A DNA stretch of 64,000 bases from Mycobacterium sp. ELW1. GTDB lineage: Bacteria; Actinomycetota; Actinomycetes; Mycobacteriales; Mycobacteriaceae. Positions 14,180 to 23,396 of the stretch are shown piece by piece. The first letter of the stretch is position 1; each line of letters begins with the position of its first letter. Where the stretch lies: positions 1,736,001 through 1,800,000 of the forward strand of contig NZ_CP032155.1 of assembly GCF_008329905.1 (NCBI RefSeq), read 5' to 3'. Position numbers and translations under genes: made by a program. Below the pieces are notes generated by a model. The model was given only the letters and a program-made list of their open reading frames with translations, had not been told where the DNA came from and did no database searches.

Positions 14180-14847
14180 GCGGCCTTCAGCAGGCAGGAG
14201 GTAAACGAACTCACCTCGTGGTGAACGACTTTCTCGGCTTTGACCTCACCACCAATTAAGATTCGGCACCCGATAGTGTCGGTGTCGCCCTGTGCTGCGA
14301 TGCTGCCAACGGCTGCCGCAGTGGTAAAGGGAAACTCCACCGACCACGGCAGCGTCACCCCCTCCTCCTTCTCGGGGCTACCCTTGGCGCCGAAATAGCT
14401 AATCGTGGCTACAGTTCCCGGTGCCCCGAAGACCTCATACCTCAAGTACTGCGGGTCGATCGGATCGCCGTCGCTGGCTCTGGTGTCGGTGTACGGGATG
14501 TATTGGTCGGACCCGAAAACGCTCCGCAACTTCGACACCGCGAACCCTCCGGCGGCGACCACCGTAACAATGACGACTGGAATCCACAGCCGCATCAGGG
14601 CTTTGCCAACCCCCGGTCGTCGGCGGCGGCGGTGACTTTCGCGAGGTGAAGTTTGGTGAACTGGCCGGCGAAGCATGCGCCGACGGCCGGAAGTTCCACC
14701 AGCATTTTGGGGGCCTTGGGTAGCGTCATCGGACGGGGTCGGCTCAATGTCGGGCAAACTGCCTTCGACCACTGGACCCACCCTTCCACCTTTCCGTCGT
14801 TTGCCGGCACGCCACTGCGCTAGCCGCCAACGATGCAACTTACACAT
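14176..14847 (-). CDS. mmpS4: MmpS accessory protein of the MmpL pair
   Basis: A 223-residue protein with a single membrane anchor (about residues 83-105, LWIPVVIVTVVAAGGFAVSKL region minus its flanks) and a C-terminal extracytoplasmic beta domain with YEVFGAPGTVATISYF, the MmpS signature. MmpS proteins are usually ~140-150 residues, so this start gives an unusual basic, Pro/Arg-rich extension of about 70 residues before the anchor. An internal start (for example Met at the MLRRPVHQ or MRLWIP positions) is possible. It is first in the mmpS-mmpL-mmpL operon and overlaps the next gene by 4 bp. MmpS proteins assist MmpL export, probably from the periplasmic face. Confidence 0.88.
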   Translation of the reverse strand: MCKLHRWRLAQWRAGKRRKGGRVGPVVEGSLPDIEPTPSDDATQGPQNAGGTSGRRRMLRRPVHQTSPRESHRRRRRPGVGKALMRLWIPVVIVTVVAAGGFAVSKLRSVFGSDQYIPYTDTRASDGDPIDPQYLRYEVFGAPGTVATISYFGAKGSPEKEEGVTLPWSVEFPFTTAAAVGSIAAQGDTDTIGCRILIGGEVKAEKVVHHEVSSFTSCLLKAA

Positions 14848-15391
14848 GCGTCAGCGACATCATACGTGGATGTGATTGTGGCGGATGTCACATCACCTGC
14901 AGCGCCCGGACGGGCGGCTGCAAATTATCTAGGCAGTAAACCATGTGAAGCGGGCCATGACGGTTACTTTCGAAATACCTGGGAATCAGCTGGCTTCCGC
15001 GTGCGTAAGTGCGCCACGCTAACGTTTGGTCGGCGGACCCTCTATTTGCGAGAGGTAGTCCGAACTGTCAGATGTGGGCTTTCACAGATTGCGGCATCTG
15101 GCTGCTGCTGTTCCGCCCACCCGTTGCGGCCTGGAAAGTTGGCGAGGCAGATTTCCTACGCTCGAAGTCCAACGACAGCAAACTCCCGTAGGGCGGACCT
15201 CCGCCGCGTCGGTGATCGCGGGACAGGCCATGTACGCGCCCGCTCTGCTGCGACCTCGCCAATAACTGCAATTTTGCTAGCTCATTTCGAAACGCCAGAC
15301 GCCTAGACCACACCTTGTTAGGGTGGCCCGCGGTGAGGCGGCGCTCTACCCAGAGCCATGCACTGCCGAACCTCACGGAACAGCGCGCGGA
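14848..15391. other. Divergent intergenic region between mmpS and the MFS gene
   Basis: About 540 bp with no coding sequence I can support. It must carry the promoter(s) of the mmpS-mmpL operon and probably of the MFS gene. The only clear structure is the inverted repeat at 14869-14894, just upstream of mmpS. Confidence 0.6.
14869..14894. promoter_or_regulatory. Inverted repeat upstream of mmpS, candidate operator
   Basis: Perfect 7-bp arms GATGTGA (14869-14875) and TCACATC (14888-14894) are separated by 12 bp. The site is 21 bp upstream of the mmpS ATG. The half-sites resemble CRP half-sites, but the spacing is not the N6 of CRP boxes, so another dimeric regulator is as likely. Confidence 0.45.
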
Positions 15392-16939
15392 ATGAGCGGC
15401 CCTATGTCAGCGGACCCCACCATGATGGACCGGTCGGAAAAGCAGTCCCGCACGTGGATGCTGTCGCGCGAATTTCTCGGCCCTCTCATAACGATCGGCA
15501 TTGTCCAATTGGTTGCAGCGATGGACGGTCCCGTTGTGGTTTTCGCTTTGCCGAAAATCCAGAACGAGCTTGGCTTGTCCGACGCCGGGCGCAGCTGGGT
15601 CGCGACCGCCTATTTACTCACCTTTGGGGGCCTGATTCTGCTGGGCGGTCGCCTCGGTGACACCCTCGGCCGCAAACGCACGTTCGTCCTCGGGGTCGCC
15701 TTCTTCACCGTCGCGTCTGCCTTGTGCGCCGTCGCGTGGAATGAGGGCTCGCTGGTCGTGGCTCGGTTGCTGCATGGCGTGGCCGCCGCGATCGTTGCGC
15801 CGACGTGTACTGCGCTGTTGGCGTCCGCCTTCCCGAAGGGGCCTGCGCGCAACGCGGCCGCGGCGATGTTCGGTGCGACGGTCGCGATCGGGGCAGTACT
15901 CGGGCTCGTGTGGGGCGGCGTGCTGACCGGGGTCTCATGGCGGTTGGTATTCGTGCTGAATGTGCCGGTCGGGCTGTTAGTGATCTGCCTGGCTCGCAAT
16001 ATGCTTCAGGAAACCCAGAGGGAGCGGAGGCGGCTCGACGTGGCCGGCTCGGTGTTGGCCACGATGGCGTTCATCGCTGCGGTGTTCGGATTTTCAGTGG
16101 CGCCGGAGAAAGGCTGGCAGTCCGCGGCCACGATCGGCGCCGGCCTGGTGGCGCTGACCGCGTTCGTAACCTTCGTGGCGGTGGAGCGTAAAGCCGAGAA
16201 CCCGATCGTGCCGTTCAATCTGTTCGCCGACCGCAGTCGAGTTGCCGCCTTCGCAGCCATCTTCATCGTCAGCGGGATCTCGTTCACTCTGACCGTCTCG
16301 ATCGCGCTCTATCTGCAGAACATCATGGGTTACAGTCCGCTGCGCGCTGGCGCGGCGTTCGTGCCGGTGGCCATCGCGATGGCTGCGGGGACACTCACTG
16401 CGTCACGGTTGGTGACGCGGTTCTCACCGCGGACGATGGTGATCCTGGGCGCCACCCTGGTCCTAGGTGGCATATTCGTCGGTGGGATGAATCTGAGCCG
16501 CGATCTCCCGTACTTCCCGAATCTGATCGTGCCGATCGTCGTCGGAGCTGTTGGTATCGGCACGATTACCGTGCCCCTCGGCTTGGCGCTGGTCGGTAGT
16601 GTCGGACCCGACCGCATCGGGCCCGTCGCGGCGATCATCGTGATGCTGCAGAGCGTCGGCGGGCCGGTCATGCTGGTCATCATCGAACTGGTAATCATTC
16701 TGCGCGTTCGGCACCTGGGCGGCACCGACGGGCCGGTGCAGGATATGAATGCGAGGCAGTTGCACGCACTGGATCTCGGCTATACCTATGGTCTGCTGTG
16801 GCTGGCCGGGGTGGCGGTGCTGCTGGCTGTGGTGGCGCTGGGCATCGGCTACACCGCCCAACAGGTGGCACATGCGCAAAAGCTGCAGAGCAACGCAGAC
16901 GACGGCGAGGGCGACGATTCGAGTATCACCGCGAGGTAG
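15392..16939 (+). CDS. MFS drug/lipid exporter, DHA2 (14-TMS, EmrB/QacA) family
   Basis: About 515 residues from the ATG at 15392 (MSGPMSADP). It has the MFS loop 2-3 motif A (GGRLGDTLGRKR), motif C-like glycine/proline-rich segment in TM5 (GAVLGLVWGGVL) and around 14 hydrophobic segments, as in DHA2 transporters. N-terminal core begins LGPLITIGIVQLVAAMDG. The last residues are hydrophilic. It converges with the acyltransferase gene, with 6 bp between stop codons. Substrate is unknown; given its location it may export a lipid intermediate or give resistance. An ATG upstream at 15323 would add ~23 non-homologous residues. Confidence 0.85.
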   Translation: MSGPMSADPTMMDRSEKQSRTWMLSREFLGPLITIGIVQLVAAMDGPVVVFALPKIQNELGLSDAGRSWVATAYLLTFGGLILLGGRLGDTLGRKRTFVLGVAFFTVASALCAVAWNEGSLVVARLLHGVAAAIVAPTCTALLASAFPKGPARNAAAAMFGATVAIGAVLGLVWGGVLTGVSWRLVFVLNVPVGLLVICLARNMLQETQRERRRLDVAGSVLATMAFIAAVFGFSVAPEKGWQSAATIGAGLVALTAFVTFVAVERKAENPIVPFNLFADRSRVAAFAAIFIVSGISFTLTVSIALYLQNIMGYSPLRAGAAFVPVAIAMAAGTLTASRLVTRFSPRTMVILGATLVLGGIFVGGMNLSRDLPYFPNLIVPIVVGAVGIGTITVPLGLALVGSVGPDRIGPVAAIIVMLQSVGGPVMLVIIELVIILRVRHLGGTDGPVQDMNARQLHALDLGYTYGLLWLAGVAVLLAVVALGIGYTAQQVAHAQKLQSNADDGEGDDSSITAR

Positions 16940-16945
16940 TCCGGC

Positions 16946-18337
16946 TCAGTTCATCTCGCCTGTCAAGCCGAACTCCGCCAGCGATTGCGCAGCCAATTCC
17001 CGCAGCGCAGCTTTCGTCGGCACGGAATCGGGGTGGTACGCACAGATACATATACCAACCTTGTTGAGCTCCACGGCGGTGCCGAAGTAGACGTGCAGTT
17101 GGCTGCCGATCTTTTCGAGCCAGTGCTGAGTCAGGTGTTGGCTCGCCCCTCGAGCAAAGGCGGTGCTGCACAGCGTGCCGTCGGGCCGAATCGCCGCGGG
17201 GCCGGTATCGCCGAGGTTGGTGCAGAGGGAGGGCTGTTCGGGGTCGTTCAGCCCGTAGTCGACCATTTGCCGCCACGCCCGCTGCGGTGTGAACGGTGTC
17301 AGCGGGGCGAACTGGTCTGATTCGTCATGTTGCGATTCCTTATAGGTTTTCAACGCGTCCCTGATGGCGTTGCGGGCGGCACGCAGATTCGTCGTCACAC
17401 CCGTCGGATCGATGTTGACCCTGGCAAAGGAGACTGCTACCGCACGTAGGTCATCCTCACCAGTGCGATTGTTGACCGTCATCAGCATGGTCACCTCCCC
17501 GGAATCGCCGTGCCGGCGTCCCATGAGCTGATCGAGCCTCGCGGTGAATGCGGCGGCCAGTGCGCTGTTGGTTCCGCCCAATGCCTCGACGCGGGCGTTC
17601 CATTCGTCCAGAGGGATCTGGATCCACATGCTGGGCGCGGTCACGGGACCGTCCGCGCCGCCGGTCGGCGCGACGATGGGCCGCTGCGGCTCTGGCCGCG
17701 TGGCATCGTTGCGTCGGCGGCGGGCCTCCTTTACCGCCGCGACAAGTGCCCGGGCAACGGCGGGTGCATCCCGCGCCGCCCCACGAACGTCCTCAACCGC
17801 TGCCTGAAGTCGACTGCGTGAATGTGGTGGTGGATAGCCAAGATCGGGTGTCATGTTGAAGGCCGCTTGAGATACCGCGATGGCAGCTCCGATGCCGTCG
17901 ATCACGTAGTGGGATAGCACCAGACTGATCGCAGTAGACCCATCCGCGAGTGGGAGGACGCTGAGCCGGAAGCCCGGCCCGGATTCCGGGTCGAGAGGAA
18001 GTTGCGTGCATTCGTCGAGCCAGTCACCGAGTTCAGCGCGGGGGCGCGCGGACGGGGCGATCTCGATTTCCGCCAGCCGAGGGGCGGTGACCCACCGGTC
18101 ACGACCGAACGGCAGCGGCGAACCCTCGATAAGGCGCCCCAACAATCCGCCGCTGAGATTCTGGTGGAACTTCCTCAACCCGTCCAGGTCCACGGCGCGC
18201 TCGTAGACCCACCCGACCTGCATGACTTCCTTTTGCCCGGCGGCACGGTGAGCGGCATAGAAGGCTTGATCCATCAACGCGCGGCGGTTGTCCGAGCGCG
18301 CGTCGCCAGAGGGTGTGCGGCTGTTGCGAATTGCCAC
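16946..18337 (-). CDS. Condensation-like acyltransferase (PapA / WS-DGAT superfamily)
   Basis: A 463-residue CoA-dependent acyltransferase-superfamily protein. The catalytic HxxxDG motif is SHYVIDGIG with His143, in the first lobe; the second half contains a structural NNRTGED segment and a C-terminal chloramphenicol-acetyltransferase-like fold region. The GTG start at 18337 sits 7 bp after a GGAGG box, which supports this start. Enzymes of this superfamily in mycobacteria acylate sugars or diols on surface lipids (the PapA proteins) or form wax esters; here acylation of a sugar or of the peptide is a reasonable inference. It diverges from the sulfotransferase-like gene. Confidence 0.75.
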   Translation of the reverse strand: MAIRNSRTPSGDARSDNRRALMDQAFYAAHRAAGQKEVMQVGWVYERAVDLDGLRKFHQNLSGGLLGRLIEGSPLPFGRDRWVTAPRLAEIEIAPSARPRAELGDWLDECTQLPLDPESGPGFRLSVLPLADGSTAISLVLSHYVIDGIGAAIAVSQAAFNMTPDLGYPPPHSRSRLQAAVEDVRGAARDAPAVARALVAAVKEARRRRNDATRPEPQRPIVAPTGGADGPVTAPSMWIQIPLDEWNARVEALGGTNSALAAAFTARLDQLMGRRHGDSGEVTMLMTVNNRTGEDDLRAVAVSFARVNIDPTGVTTNLRAARNAIRDALKTYKESQHDESDQFAPLTPFTPQRAWRQMVDYGLNDPEQPSLCTNLGDTGPAAIRPDGTLCSTAFARGASQHLTQHWLEKIGSQLHVYFGTAVELNKVGICICAYHPDSVPTKAALRELAAQSLAEFGLTGEMN

Positions 18338-18451
18338 GGATCAGCCTCCGATTGCTTGGATAGATCGGCCCTGCAGGACCGATTCATCGCGACAGATTAG
18401 CCGACTCGCCTCCGTCGCTCGGCCGACTGTGCTCCAATCATCCGGAGCAAT

Positions 18452-19498
18452 TTGACGCTCGTGCATACGCAATCTCGAGAGGCTATCCCACGAATGACCC
18501 GGCGTCGGCAACCCACTGTGCAATCCGTGTCCATATCCGCGGGGCGCCCGGTGCTTGTCTTCGTCGTCGGATTCGGCCGATCGGGGACCTCAGCGCTTAC
18601 GCGGGTTCTTTCGCACTGTGGTGCTGCGCTTCCGCCCGGTCTCTTGGGCGCGATCGCGGACAATACGCGGGGTTGCTTCGAACCACGTGAGGCGATCTAC
18701 CTCAATGAAGCGATCCTTCGGCGTCAGGGACGCTCCGGCTACGACCTGAAATTGCGCACCTCTGAGGACGGCGCCGTTGGCGCCGAAACCGATGCGGCAA
18801 GTGTCGAGAAAATCAGGGCCTATCTGGCCAAAATGCCAGCTGCGCCGGTCGTGGTGATCAAAGAACCCAAGATCACCGCCATCAGCGACGTCTGGTTCGA
18901 GGCGGCGCGCCTGGCGGGATTCGACGTCGCGTCCATCATCGCGGTACGTCATCCAGCGGAGTGCATCGGTTCGGTTGAGAAGCGCGCCCACCGCCAGAAC
19001 TATGTCCGCGCCTCGCCGGAGCTCGTCAGTGCCTGGTGGCTGAAATACACGTTGCTCGCCGAGCGAGACACCCGCGGGGTATCCCGTGTATTCGTCGAGT
19101 TTCCCAACCTCCTGGACGACTGGCGTCGGGAGGTGAAGCGGATCGCCACCGCTCTTGGGATCGACCTCGATGATCAGGATGAGAGTGCCATTGACAGTTT
19201 CCTCACACCGGACCTTCGACACCACCGACGGGCGGGCGCGGTTGTCGAGCCCTTCGGGACAGACTGGGTCGGTTCCACCTACGACGCGATGAGCGCCGCC
19301 GCGCGGGACGAGCCCTGGGATGCTGCCGGGCTGGACCGCGTCTTCGAGGAATACCGGGTGAGCGAACGTGGCTTCCGGACGGCCTTCGAGGACTTCCGTC
19401 GCTATCGGCATGTGAACTGGTTCCTTTGGCCACCCCTGGTGAAGGTGACGCTCGAAGTTCTCGCAAAGATCAACCGCCGCAAGGAAACATGGACCTAG
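18452..19498 (+). CDS. Sulfotransferase-family protein
   Basis: A P-loop sulfotransferase fold: the 5'-phosphosulfate-binding loop VFVVGFGRSGTSALTRVL and the 3'-phosphate-binding IIAVRHPAECIGS are both clear, with a typical ~350-residue length and a basic, possibly membrane-near C-terminus. Such enzymes transfer sulfate from PAPS to sugar or hydroxyl groups; sulfated GPLs are known from some mycobacteria. The start is uncertain: TTG 18452 follows a GGAG, GTG 18461 is also possible, and ATG 18494 (MTRRRQP) lies before the P-loop and would be the shortest. It is followed closely by a glycosyltransferase on the same strand. Confidence 0.8.
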   Translation: MTLVHTQSREAIPRMTRRRQPTVQSVSISAGRPVLVFVVGFGRSGTSALTRVLSHCGAALPPGLLGAIADNTRGCFEPREAIYLNEAILRRQGRSGYDLKLRTSEDGAVGAETDAASVEKIRAYLAKMPAAPVVVIKEPKITAISDVWFEAARLAGFDVASIIAVRHPAECIGSVEKRAHRQNYVRASPELVSAWWLKYTLLAERDTRGVSRVFVEFPNLLDDWRREVKRIATALGIDLDDQDESAIDSFLTPDLRHHRRAGAVVEPFGTDWVGSTYDAMSAAARDEPWDAAGLDRVFEEYRVSERGFRTAFEDFRRYRHVNWFLWPPLVKVTLEVLAKINRRKETWT

Positions 19499-19558
19499 TC
19501 AACGACGACGGTAATTTCGCGGAACGCGCACTGGTGTGAGAGGCCGGGGATTACGCAC

Positions 19559-20827
19559 ATGAAGTTTGTGCTGGCGTTCTATGGAACCCGCGGTGACGTC
19601 GAGCCCGGACTTGCTGTGGGCCGGGAATTGATGCGGCGCGGACATGCCGTGTGTATGGCCATTCCGCCCGACCTGATTCCGTCTGCTGAACAGCTGGGGC
19701 TGCCGGCCGTAGCCTACGGACCGGAGAACAATGAGTGGTTGGGTGTGACGAGCGACTTTTGGAAGCGATTCTTCCGCAACTTCTGGAGTATCCGCGAGCT
19801 GAAGAAACTACTGCGCGAATCGCGAGAGCCCGGCACCAAGGCGTGGGCCGAGATGAGTACGACGCTGACGTCGGTGGCGGCAGGGGCGGACCTGCTGCTG
19901 ACGGGACTGAGCTACGAGGAACTCGCGCTCAATGTCGCGGATTACCACGAGGTTCCGTTGGCCACGCTGTTGTGGTTCCCGGTACGCGCCAACGGCCGCC
20001 TTGTTCCGAAGCTGCCAGCGCCCTTTACTCGCTCGGCGATGCGCGCTTCTGAATGGGTCGTTTGGCAAAGCGTGAAGAAAATCCAGGGCGCGCAGCGCCG
20101 GGAACTGGGCCTACCCAAGGCAAAAGGTACTGCGCCGCAACGGATTGCCGAACGCCGGTGGCTGGAGATCCAAGGCTACGACGAGGTCTGCTTTCCCGGA
20201 TTGGCCGCTGAATGGGCGAAGTGGGAAGGTCAACGACCGTTTGTCGGCACGTTGACGCTGGAAACGCCAACGGCTGCCGACGAGGACGTCGCGTCGTGGA
20301 TCGCGTCGGGAAAACCGCCCATCTTCTTCGGATTCGGAAGCATCCCGGTCGAATCCCCGGCTGACACGCTGGCGATGATCGCGGCGGTGTGCGCACGGTT
20401 GGGGGAGCGTGCGCTGGTTGGGGCCGGTTGGAGCGACTTCGGTGACGTTCCTCATTTCGACCACGTCAAGGTGGTGGGCGCGGTGAATTTCGCGACGATT
20501 TTTCCGCTCTGCCGCGCTGTCGTCCACCACGGCGGTGCAGGTACCACGGCAGCGGGTCTGCGCGCGGGGGTCCCCACACTGATTCTCTGGATGGCGGACG
20601 TGCAAATGATCTGGGGAATCATGGTGAAACGCCTGAAAATCGGTACTGCGCGCCGCTTTTCGACAACAACGGAAAACAGGCTCTACGCAGACCTGGTTAC
20701 CATACTCGCTCCGGACTGCTGCGTGCGAGCTCGCGAGGTCGCCTCGCAGATGACCAAACCCGCTGACAGTGCCACAGCCGCCGCGGATTGCGTGGAGGAA
20801 TTCGTGCGGGGAAGTGCCGGTGTCTGA
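19559..20827 (+). CDS. GT1 glycosyltransferase, GPL Gtf type (copy 1)
   Basis: A 422-residue UDP/dTDP-glycosyltransferase with two Rossmann halves. The acceptor half begins MKFVLAFYGTRGDVEP; the donor half has FGFGSIPVESP and the nucleotide-sugar loop VVHHGGAGTTAAGLRAGVP. It belongs to the Rv1524/Rv1526c/Gtf family that glycosylates mycobacterial glycolipids. The ATG directly gives the conserved start. The stop overlaps the GTG of the downstream Gfo/Idh gene, which suggests the oxidoreductase makes or modifies the sugar this enzyme uses. The sugar cannot be read from the sequence. Confidence 0.9.
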   Translation: MKFVLAFYGTRGDVEPGLAVGRELMRRGHAVCMAIPPDLIPSAEQLGLPAVAYGPENNEWLGVTSDFWKRFFRNFWSIRELKKLLRESREPGTKAWAEMSTTLTSVAAGADLLLTGLSYEELALNVADYHEVPLATLLWFPVRANGRLVPKLPAPFTRSAMRASEWVVWQSVKKIQGAQRRELGLPKAKGTAPQRIAERRWLEIQGYDEVCFPGLAAEWAKWEGQRPFVGTLTLETPTAADEDVASWIASGKPPIFFGFGSIPVESPADTLAMIAAVCARLGERALVGAGWSDFGDVPHFDHVKVVGAVNFATIFPLCRAVVHHGGAGTTAAGLRAGVPTLILWMADVQMIWGIMVKRLKIGTARRFSTTTENRLYADLVTILAPDCCVRAREVASQMTKPADSATAAADCVEEFVRGSAGV

Positions 20828-21818
20828 GAGCCGGGCCCCGGTGCGTATCGGTATTCTGGGTGCGGCAGGCGTCGCTCCGCAAGCGCTGGTCAACCCAGCC
20901 AAGCGGAACGTCGAAGTCGACGCGGCCGCAATAGCCGCGCGCGACGTGTCCCGCGCCCGATCTTTTGCCGCACAGCACAACATCGATCGGGTGCACGACA
21001 GCTACGAGGCACTGATCAACGATCCAGACCTTGACGCTGTCTACAACCCGCTGCCGAATGCTCTGCACGGCAAGTGGACTCGCGCTGCCTTGGCTGCGGG
21101 TAAGCACGTGCTGTGCGAGAAACCATTCACGGCCAACGCCGCCGAAGCCCGTGAAATCGCCGAACTATACGACGCGTCAGACCGGGTCGTGATGGAGGCA
21201 TTCCATTACCGGTATCACCCGTTGACCGTACGGGTCGAGCAGATCATTGCCGCGGGGGAGTTGGGCACGCTGCGCCGTGTGGAGGCGGCCATGTGCTTCC
21301 CGCTGCCGAAGTTCTCCGACATCCGTTACGACTACGGCTTGGCCGGTGGCGCGACAATGGATGCCGGATCCTACGCAGTGCACATGCTCCGCACGTTTGG
21401 CGGCTCCACCCCGGAAGTCGTTTGGGCCGAGGCGAAACTGCGCGATCCTCGAGTGGACCGGGCCATGACCGCCGAGTTGCTGTTCAACGAGGGGCACTCG
21501 GGCGGCCTTCGCTGCTCGATGTGGTCGAGGAATTTGCTGCTGTTGAGCGCTAAGGTGATTGGCGATCGCGGAGAGTTGCATGTGCTGAATCCGATTCTGC
21601 CGCAGATCTTCCATCGGCTCACGATCCGGTCCGAAGCGGGTAGACGAGTGGAACGCTTTAGTCGGCGTCCGAGCTATGAGTATCAACTCGACGCTTTTGC
21701 CGCGGCAGTGCTGCGCGGAGAGCCCGTGATCACGACGCCGTCGGACGCGATCGAAAACATGGCTGTCATCGACGAGATTTATCGCGCTGCAGGTCTGCCG
21801 CTGCGCGTTCAAGCCTGA
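20820..21818 (+). CDS. Gfo/Idh/MocA-family oxidoreductase (copy 1)
   Basis: A ~332-residue NAD(P)-dependent oxidoreductase. It has the Rossmann start RIGILGAAGVAPQALVNP, the family motif HVLCEKPFTAN with the catalytic-region Lys-Pro, and the C-terminal beta-sheet domain. It is clearly paralogous to the protein at 23397-24395. GTG 20820 (VSESRAPVRIG) is preferred, with a GGGGAAG box 7 bp upstream; GTG 20814 is also possible. Both overlap the glycosyltransferase gene. Family members reduce or oxidise keto-sugars, so a role in making a 6-deoxy or branched nucleotide sugar is inferred. It converges with the hydrolase gene and overlaps it by 10 bp. Confidence 0.85.
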   Translation: MSESRAPVRIGILGAAGVAPQALVNPAKRNVEVDAAAIAARDVSRARSFAAQHNIDRVHDSYEALINDPDLDAVYNPLPNALHGKWTRAALAAGKHVLCEKPFTANAAEAREIAELYDASDRVVMEAFHYRYHPLTVRVEQIIAAGELGTLRRVEAAMCFPLPKFSDIRYDYGLAGGATMDAGSYAVHMLRTFGGSTPEVVWAEAKLRDPRVDRAMTAELLFNEGHSGGLRCSMWSRNLLLLSAKVIGDRGELHVLNPILPQIFHRLTIRSEAGRRVERFSRRPSYEYQLDAFAAAVLRGEPVITTPSDAIENMAVIDEIYRAAGLPLRVQA

Positions 21819-22687
21819 GGTGGTTCCGGCTGATTCGGGACGGGCGGCGACATCTCGATCTCGTCGGGAAGCGCCACGCCGGTTAGCCAACCGTCGATGG
21901 TGCGGGCGAAAATGACGGGATGGCGCAGCGGCCAATTGTGGCGGGCACCGCGCGCGATTCCCGCGACTGCATTCGGCATTCTGCGCTGCAGTGCAGTCGC
22001 AGACTCGTGTACGAACCCGGGCTCCGCGGCCCCGGTCAGAACCAACGTGGGTGATGCCGATGTCTCGAGCCCCTCTGGAAGGGTGAAGCCTGCAGACGCG
22101 ACGACGATCTCGGAGTATCGCCCGGCCGGCATGAGCCGTACGCCGTCGGGATCATCACCGTCCTCGGTGGACGCCACCCCGATAGGTCGAGTTTTCTCCC
22201 GGTTGGACTGTGACATCTCGAAGGATCGCGAGATCCCGGCAACCGCGCCAAGCAGACGTCGCGTCAGCCAGACTCCCGGCAGTGTGTTGATGATCGTGCC
22301 GCACAGCACAGCTCGGTCGAAAAGGTGCGGTTTGGTTGCCAACAATTGAGTGCCCACCTGAGCCCCGAGCGAATGGGCAACAAGGTGCACCCGCCCGCTG
22401 CCGGAGTTGACCTGGAGCAGTTCTGCCACCGCTGTGGCGGCTCGATCAATGCTGAACGGCCCCTCCTGTGCACTCTCGCCGTGCTGGGGCAGGTCGGGAA
22501 ATAGGCAGCGATAGTGGGGCAGCAGTTCGATTACGGGTTGCCAGGACCGGCCGCTGCGCTCCGCTCCGTGAAGGAACAGAATCGTGGGCGCATCGGCCGG
22601 ACCGAGTTCCCGTGCGAACAACCCCATGGCATCGACCTTAAGGCTCACCGGACCGATTGCCGGTTGGTCGGCGAAGACCCGTGTCAT
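21809..22687 (-). CDS. Alpha/beta hydrolase
   Basis: A ~292-residue alpha/beta-hydrolase fold protein. The oxyanion/HG segment is FLHGAERSGRSW, the nucleophile elbow is AHSLGAQ (Ser), and the C-terminal His is likely in GARHNWPLRHP. I chose the ATG at 22687 (MTRVFADQ), since the upstream ATG at 22729 adds 14 residues with no homology. No signal peptide is seen, so it is cytoplasmic. The substrate is unknown: a thioesterase- or deacylase-like role on the lipid is possible. It diverges from the DUF2505 gene. Confidence 0.78.
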   Translation of the reverse strand: MTRVFADQPAIGPVSLKVDAMGLFARELGPADAPTILFLHGAERSGRSWQPVIELLPHYRCLFPDLPQHGESAQEGPFSIDRAATAVAELLQVNSGSGRVHLVAHSLGAQVGTQLLATKPHLFDRAVLCGTIINTLPGVWLTRRLLGAVAGISRSFEMSQSNREKTRPIGVASTEDGDDPDGVRLMPAGRYSEIVVASAGFTLPEGLETSASPTLVLTGAAEPGFVHESATALQRRMPNAVAGIARGARHNWPLRHPVIFARTIDGWLTGVALPDEIEMSPPVPNQPEPPQA

Positions 22688-22858
22688 TGCTGAGCGTTGA
22701 CCGACCCGGCTGCGAGCGCTGCCAAACACAAATTCCGATTCGCCCTCTTCGCATCGGATCTCCTCTTACTCTGGTGCCGCGGCGGAACGCCCACACAAAC
22801 TGCACGCGGGTGTCGAGCGTGCATCACCGCCCCGGATGGTAGGAGCTCAGACGGACCC

Positions 22859-23365
22859 ATGCCGCGTTCGATCGACATCTTGACTGAATCTTCCGCCACC
22901 GTTGAGCAGATTAATGCGGCATTCGGCCGCGAAGACTATTGGTTGGCGCGCGTTGCCGGGGACGACAGCGTCACGCTGGATTCGCTGCATGTCGACACCG
23001 ACGGGGACGGCGCGGTGACAGCGCATATCACCCAATATCTGGGTCGCCAGTTGCTGCCGGGCCTGCTTGCCAGGTCAATGCCCGGCGACCTGAAGCTCAA
23101 CTACCGCGAGACGTGGCGACCAGGCGCTGACGGCAGTACGCGTGGGGAGGTCACTGTCTTGGTGGCGGGCGGTCTCGGATCCAGTCGTGCACAGAATTCG
23201 CTGATGCCGACGGGCAACGGCTCCCAACTTCGTTCCGCCGTAAGCGTCGAGGTCAAATTGCCTGTCGTCGGCGGCAAGCTCGAACAAACCATCGCTACCG
23301 GTCTGAGCGAAAGCATCCCCTCAATGTTGCGCTTCACCACCACCTGGATCGCCGAGAATGCGTGA
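22859..23365 (+). CDS. DUF2505 family protein
   Basis: A 168-residue protein starting MPRSIDILTESSATVEQINAAF, with the mycobacterial DUF2505 pattern: YWLARVAG, a central beta-rich stretch (LNYRETWRPG), and an amphipathic C-terminal helix (LSESIPSMLRFTTTWI). DUF2505 proteins look like START/SRPBCC-fold lipid-binding proteins; their biochemical role is unknown. The ATG at 22859 is chosen over an upstream in-frame start because only this part is conserved. It lies 31 bp before the second Gfo/Idh gene, probably in the same operon. Confidence 0.75.
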   Translation: MPRSIDILTESSATVEQINAAFGREDYWLARVAGDDSVTLDSLHVDTDGDGAVTAHITQYLGRQLLPGLLARSMPGDLKLNYRETWRPGADGSTRGEVTVLVAGGLGSSRAQNSLMPTGNGSQLRSAVSVEVKLPVVGGKLEQTIATGLSESIPSMLRFTTTWIAENA

Positions 23366-23396
23366 CGCATCGTCTGTTCTGACATAGGAGAGAACC

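Noticed and set aside
16946..18337. Calling the condensation-like protein PapA5 or a wax synthase
   Set aside because: The superfamily is clear from the HxxxDG motif, but I cannot place it in a named subfamily by eye.
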